A stretch of 9,131 nt of DNA from an uncultured Clostridia bacterium (GTDB taxonomy: Bacteria > Bacillota > Clostridia > Oscillospirales > Ruminococcaceae). Of the stretch, positions 5,722 through 9,131 are shown piece by piece. The first letter of the stretch is position 1, and every line of letters starts with the position of its first letter. The notes under the pieces were generated by a model, which was given only the letters and a program-made list of their open reading frames with translations, ran no database searches and had not been told where the DNA came from. The position numbers were made by a program, and so were the translations under genes. The stretch covers positions 1 to 9,131 of the forward strand of contig CALDJI010000176.1 of NCBI GenBank assembly GCA_937901805.1. The letters run 5' to 3'.

Positions 5722-7419
5722 TTGAACAAAGTAAGAAATACCTACGACCATTTTTACCGTTATGAAGAAATCACTTCCATCCTAAAAGGGTACGAGGCAG
5801 AATTTCCGGAAATGGTACGTTTAACGGCGCTGAACCAGACCCCGGAGGGACGCAACATCTGGGCTATCGAATTCACTGATCGGACGACAGGCGATTACTT
5901 GGACAAGCCGGCTTATTACATTGAAGCAAACATCCATGCGGGAGAAGTCACCGGATGTATGAGCGCCATGTATTTTTTGGATTATATGTTTACCAACTGC
6001 AAAACGGATCCAGAAGTGCAAAATCTGCTGAAAAAATACACCTTTTATATGGTACCCCGCGTCTCTCCCGATGGATCGGAGTGTTATCTGACAACACCGG
6101 ACACCATCCGTTCTGTCAACCGGCTCTATCCCTATTCGGAATTAATGCCGGGGCTTCAGCCGAAAGACATGGACGGGGACGGCGTTATTCGCAAAATGCG
6201 TGTGAAATCCCCGTACGGTGCTTGGAAAATTTCTGACAAGGATCACCGGCTGATGGTAAAACGCGCTCCGGATGATATGGACGGCGAATTTTATAACGTC
6301 TTCACAGAGGGAGAAATCCTGGATTTTGACGGCTATACCATCCAATCTGCTCCGCAGAAATGGGGAAACGATTTCAACCGCAACTTCCCTGCCATGTGGA
6401 AACATGAGAGTGAACAGCGCGGCGCGGGAAAATATCCTTTAAGCAATATTGAAACAAAAACCGTAGCGGATTTTATTATCGGCCATAAAAACATCTGCAG
6501 CATCATTGACTTCCACACCATGACCGGTGCTTACCTGTACCCACCGGGAATTAAGCCGAGGAGCGAAGCAGATAAAGCGGATATGCGCCGCTATGTAGAA
6601 ATCGGTAAAATGGCCACACAGGAGACCACCTATCCCCCTGTGAACGCCCATGACGAATATGTCCCCGCAGACGCGCGTGTGGACGTCGGCGCCTTTGACG
6701 ATTTCAACCATTTTACCTTGGGTATCCCTGCTTATACTATCGAGTGCTGGGATTTGGATCCGCGTGCCGGAATCCCCTTCACCTACCCGATTATGAAGGA
6801 TGAAACCGACGAGGAGGCCGCAGAGCACCACCTGAAATATATCCAGTGGATTGAGCGTGAAAACGACGGGGAAGGCTATCTGCCATGGACAAAGTTTGAC
6901 CACCCACAGCTTGGCGAAGTGGAAATCGGCGGCATTGACTATAAATATGTCGTTCAAAATCCACCTATCAAATTCCTGCCGCAGGAAGTGGAAAAACATA
7001 CCCGGTTCCTGTTGCGCCACGTCAAATCCCTGCCTATGATTCAGTTTCACAAAGTGGACATCGAACACATTGACGGATCTGTCTATCGGATTGATGCCTA
7101 TGTCATGAATACGGGTTACCTGCCGACCTATATCACCAGGGAGGCTCTCAAACTCAACGTAGAGCAGCCGATTAAAGTCTCTCTGAGCGGCGAAGGGATT
7201 TCCTTTGTCCAGGGCAAACAGGAACAGGATATCGGCCAGTTGGAGGGCTACTCTGCCATTGTCTCCCAAAACGTATCCGTGGGCGGTCTCAGTTCGGAAT
7301 ACGACTTGCCGTGTGAGAAACGGGTTTCCTGGATCATCACCGCAAAAGAAGGATCTACCCTGACCATTACCTGCCGCAGTGATAAGGTGGGTACTTACCA
7401 AAAAGAGATTACCCTGTAA
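5722..7419 (+). CDS. M14-family zinc carboxypeptidase, paralogue 3 (TTG start)
   Basis: This is the third tandem M14 metallopeptidase, 565 residues. The zinc ligands are His72 and Glu75 (NIHAGEV) and His265 (DFHTMTG), NRNFP is at 219-223, and the catalytic Glu is residue 341 (TIECWDLD). DMDGDG is at 149-154, and the C-terminal domain with HPQLGEVEIGGIDYKYVVQNPP is complete. It has no signal peptide. The gene starts with TTG behind a perfect ribosome binding site, and homology to the other copies begins within a few residues (YDHFYRYEEIT). It is separated from paralogue 2 by only 60 nt holding a terminator hairpin, so it probably depends on read-through from the promoter at 3868. Its closest relative here is paralogue 2. 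The segment at residues about 276-328, between the third zinc ligand and the catalytic Glu, differs from both neighbours, suggesting altered specificity (inference). Confidence 0.93.
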   Translation: MNKVRNTYDHFYRYEEITSILKGYEAEFPEMVRLTALNQTPEGRNIWAIEFTDRTTGDYLDKPAYYIEANIHAGEVTGCMSAMYFLDYMFTNCKTDPEVQNLLKKYTFYMVPRVSPDGSECYLTTPDTIRSVNRLYPYSELMPGLQPKDMDGDGVIRKMRVKSPYGAWKISDKDHRLMVKRAPDDMDGEFYNVFTEGEILDFDGYTIQSAPQKWGNDFNRNFPAMWKHESEQRGAGKYPLSNIETKTVADFIIGHKNICSIIDFHTMTGAYLYPPGIKPRSEADKADMRRYVEIGKMATQETTYPPVNAHDEYVPADARVDVGAFDDFNHFTLGIPAYTIECWDLDPRAGIPFTYPIMKDETDEEAAEHHLKYIQWIERENDGEGYLPWTKFDHPQLGEVEIGGIDYKYVVQNPPIKFLPQEVEKHTRFLLRHVKSLPMIQFHKVDIEHIDGSVYRIDAYVMNTGYLPTYITREALKLNVEQPIKVSLSGEGISFVQGKQEQDIGQLEGYSAIVSQNVSVGGLSSEYDLPCEKRVSWIITAKEGSTLTITCRSDKVGTYQKEITL

Positions 7420-7456
7420 AAGGGAAGTGCTTTCGCACGATAAAATAAAGTATGGA

Positions 7457-7489
7457 AAATCCCCTGTGAGAAATACTCACAGGGGATTT
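7457..7489. terminator. Bidirectional terminator between M14 genes and cobalamin genes
   Basis: AAATCCCCTGTGAG (7457-7470) and CTCACAGGGGATTT (7476-7489) form a perfect 14-bp stem with a 5-nt AAATA loop. On the plus strand it is followed by ATTTTTCG, a good U-tract, 37 nt after the M14 stop. On the minus strand it begins 10 nt after the cbiC stop and runs into ATTTTCC. Its place between converging genes fits termination from both sides. Confidence 0.85.
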
Positions 7490-7499
7490 ATTTTTCGTT

Positions 7500-8144
7500 T
7501 CACAATGTACGTCCGGTTGCCTGATACAGCAATGCATTGACAATGGCAGCCGCCACATTGCTGCCGCCCTTTCTGCCGCGTGCTACAATATAGGGTACCC
7601 CGCTGCTCATAATCAGTTCCTTGGACTCCACCACGTTGACAAACCCAACCGGGACGCCGATAACCAGTTTTGGGGATATCCTCCCTTCGGTAATCAGCTC
7701 ATACAACCGGATAAGCGCCGTCGGGGCATTGCCAACTGCAAAAATCAGGTTTCCAGACAACCCGCTTGCCTTATCCATACTGGCTACCGCCCGCGTCGTC
7801 CCCTGTTTCCTGGCGGCAAGGGCAACATCCTTGTCAGACATAAAGCAATGGATTTCCCCGTGCAGTTTTTCCAAAGCCGGTTTATGAACCCCGGAAAAGG
7901 CCATCCTGGTATCCGTCACCAGGACGGCTCCCTGTTTGAGCACTTCGACCGCATGCGAGACGGCATGCTCGGAAAAACAGAGAGCATCCGCATATTCAAA
8001 ATCTGCGGTCGTATGGATGACCCGTTTGATGACCGCTTCATTTTCCTTGTCCAATACCCTATCCCCGAGTTCTTCTGAAATGATTTCAAAGCTCCGCTTT
8101 TCAATTTCCTCCGGCAGAACCTGCTGCAAAACCACTTTACTCAA
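7500..8144 (-). CDS. cbiC: Cobalt-precorrin-8 methylmutase
   Basis: This 214-residue CbiC/CobH enzyme moves the C-11 methyl group of cobalt-precorrin-8 to C-12, giving cobyrinic acid in the anaerobic cobalamin pathway. Family signatures are Arg17 (EKRSFEII), His44 in VIHTTADF (the catalytic histidine of the family), VTDTRMAFSG (77-85), AVGNAPTAL (136-144), GVPVGFVNVVESKE (163-176) and GRKGGSNVAAA (190-200). Length is normal. The start is TTG at 8144-8142, with GGGAGGGG 8 nt upstream; this codon overlaps the cobO stop by 4 bases (TTGA), indicating translational coupling. The stop is followed by the terminator at 7457-7489, so this is the last gene of the operon. The aerobic CobH form acts on the same skeleton without cobalt; the CbiC assignment rests on the likely anaerobic host. 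Confidence 0.93.
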   Translation of the reverse strand: MSKVVLQQVLPEEIEKRSFEIISEELGDRVLDKENEAVIKRVIHTTADFEYADALCFSEHAVSHAVEVLKQGAVLVTDTRMAFSGVHKPALEKLHGEIHCFMSDKDVALAARKQGTTRAVASMDKASGLSGNLIFAVGNAPTALIRLYELITEGRISPKLVIGVPVGFVNVVESKELIMSSGVPYIVARGRKGGSNVAAAIVNALLYQATGRTL

Positions 8145-8671
8145 TATTCGATCCCCTCCCGCGCCTGAATCCCCCGGTCAAAGGGGTGTCTCTCTTTTTC
8201 CATTTTGGTGATATAATCTGCGGTTTCCCGGACGGCCGGGCTGGCCGCCCTTCCCGTCAGCACGACTTCCAAAAAAGGGGGACGGCGTTTTAGAAAAGAC
8301 ACCAGCATTCCCTCGTCAAACATCCCTTTTGCCACCGCGTCCAGGACTTCATCCAAAATCAGCAATTCACATTTCTCATCTGCAATCAATTGTTCAGCCC
8401 TAGAAAAATTCATCTCATGGATTTTCCGGGTTTCCTTTCGCTCCTCTTCCGTCATGGCAGAGGTAAAATGGTTTCCTGCCTTTCCCCGGAACACATGGGC
8501 GCGCGCTTCCCCCTGAAGCATTTGGATTTCTCCGGTAGCGTATTTTTTCAGGAATTGGACAATGACAACCGCTTCTCCCTGTCCCAGGGCGCGGAGGGCC
8601 AGGCCCATAGCGGCCGTTGTTTTTCCCTTGCCGTTTCCATAATAGATGTGTACCAGCCCCTGTTCTCTCAT
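8141..8671 (-). CDS. cobO: Cob(I)yrinic acid a,c-diamide adenosyltransferase
   Basis: This 176-residue CobO/CobA/BtuR-type ATP:corrinoid adenosyltransferase transfers the 5'-deoxyadenosyl group of ATP to Co(I) of the corrin ring. It shows the P-loop GNGKGKTT (12-19), VQFLK (38-42), LLILDEVLDA with Asp107-Glu108, LTGRAASP (138-145), and the typical C-terminus ADYITKMEKERHPFDRGIQA through EGIEY. Length is usual for the family. The ATG overlaps the stop of cobQ by 4 bases (ATGA), with GGAGG about 7 nt upstream inside cobQ. Its own stop overlaps the cbiC start. The order cobQ-cobO-cbiC puts three late cobalamin steps in one transcript. PduO- and EutT-type adenosyltransferases have different folds and do not match. 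Confidence 0.93.
   Translation of the reverse strand: MREQGLVHIYYGNGKGKTTAAMGLALRALGQGEAVVIVQFLKKYATGEIQMLQGEARAHVFRGKAGNHFTSAMTEEERKETRKIHEMNFSRAEQLIADEKCELLILDEVLDAVAKGMFDEGMLVSFLKRRPPFLEVVLTGRAASPAVRETADYITKMEKERHPFDRGIQAREGIEY
8153..8160 (-). promoter_or_regulatory. Ribosome binding site of cbiC, supporting a TTG start
   Basis: The minus strand reads GGGAGGGG, 8 nt before the TTG at 8144-8142. It lies inside the last codons of cobO. No ATG or GTG is better placed, and the protein start agrees with the length of other CbiC proteins. Confidence 0.75.
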
Positions 8672-9131
8672 ACGCCGGCCTCCAGGATTTGATAGATTTT
8701 TTCCATATCCAGACTTTTCCGCAGGATATCCGCCAATTTATCGTATTCCCGCTCCCTGAGCCGGGTAATATCCACGGTCTGGAATTCCCCGCTATCAATC
8801 CCTTTCTCCTGTAAAAGGGCGGAGGCAAATGCGGAGACAATCTCCCCAGATTCAAACAGCCCATGCAGATATGTGCCATAGAGGTTCCCCCGGCAGCATC
8901 CGTCCTGCTTTTGTTCACAACCCGGAACGGAGACCGTGGAAAAAACAGCCTCGTGATTCAAATTCTGTGTTTTTCCCATATGGATTTCATATCCCTCTAC
9001 CGGAAGGCCGGACATCCCCGAGAGGGTTCCGGATAAATTTCCAATCGCCCCTACCGCCTGTGTACGGGTCTTTTCCTGAGAAAATACAGTTTCTACGGGT
9101 AACAGGCCAAGCCCGCGCAGGCTCCCGCCTT
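8668..9131 (-). CDS. cobQ: Cobyric acid synthase, glutamine-hydrolysing (partial: C-terminal part)
   Basis: The last 153 residues of CobQ (CbiP), whose 5' part runs off the window. CobQ amidates four side chains of adenosylcobyrinic acid a,c-diamide using glutamine and ATP, giving adenosylcobyric acid. The visible part is the end of the class I (triad-type) glutamine amidotransferase domain: GLGLLPVETVFSQEKTRTQ, VEGYEIHMG (44-52), and YGTYLHGLF, whose histidine (visible residue 89) is the expected catalytic His. The catalytic Cys and the N-terminal synthetase domain lie beyond 9131. An internal ATG at 9015 is not the start, since the frame stays open and matches the family to the window edge. 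The stop overlaps the cobO start (ATGA). CbiA is related, but the GYEIHMG and YGTYLHG signatures fit CobQ. Confidence 0.9.
   Translation of the reverse strand, partial: GGSLRGLGLLPVETVFSQEKTRTQAVGAIGNLSGTLSGMSGLPVEGYEIHMGKTQNLNHEAVFSTVSVPGCEQKQDGCCRGNLYGTYLHGLFESGEIVSAFASALLQEKGIDSGEFQTVDITRLREREYDKLADILRKSLDMEKIYQILEAGV

Noticed and set aside
6439..7401. Long minus-strand open frame (320 codons) inside M14 paralogue 3
   Set aside because: It lies wholly antisense to codons conserved in all three paralogues, has no recognisable motif, and arises from codon bias on the plus strand.
7427..7438. GTGC-TTTC-GCAC mini hairpin after M14 paralogue 3
   Set aside because: Only a 4-bp stem without a T-run; the 14-bp stem just downstream is the likely terminator.
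7500..9131. Functional link between the M14 enzymes and cobalamin synthesis
   Set aside because: The gene groups converge, are separated by a bidirectional terminator and share no regulatory element, so adjacency alone is not evidence.

Overview
The window looks like the chromosome of an anaerobic, mid-GC member of the Firmicutes, most likely Clostridia. This rests on the strong AGGAGG-type ribosome binding sites, TTG start codons, a textbook sigma-A promoter (TTGACA-N17-TACAAT), a clostridial-type comM/yifB gene, and a cobalamin gene set of the anaerobic (Cbi) type. No mobile element, CRISPR array, tRNA or rRNA gene was seen.

Layout, left to right. (1) Positions 2-1348 (+) hold the 3' 448 codons of comM/yifB, an AAA+ Mg-chelatase-like ATPase whose N-terminus lies outside the window. 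(2) Positions 1399-1695 (+) encode a 98-residue Dabb-type (stress-responsive alpha/beta barrel) protein, probably read together with comM. (3) Positions 1696-2044 are intergenic, with a strong hairpin terminator and, nearer the next gene, an interrupted inverted repeat. (4) Positions 2045-7419 (+) carry three consecutive, full-length, clearly paralogous M14-family zinc carboxypeptidase genes of 566, 565 and 565 residues. The second has its own excellent promoter. The third starts with TTG and sits only 60 nt behind the second, beyond a terminator hairpin. (5) A stem-loop at 7457-7489 separates these from the convergent minus-strand genes. (6) Positions 7500-9131 (-) hold cobQ (3' end only), cobO and cbiC in that transcriptional order, each joined to the next by a 4-base stop/start overlap. 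Their products act in the late part of adenosylcobalamin synthesis.

The most unusual feature is the tandem M14 trio. All three copies keep the zinc ligands (HxGE...H), the NRNFP motif and the catalytic glutamate (ECWDLD), so all look active. The stretch between the third zinc ligand and the catalytic glutamate, where M14 enzymes usually carry substrate-specificity determinants, is the part that has diverged most. This suggests a set of intracellular peptidases with different substrates rather than simple redundancy. The substrate cannot be read from the sequence, and the cobalamin genes next door face the other way and give no functional link.
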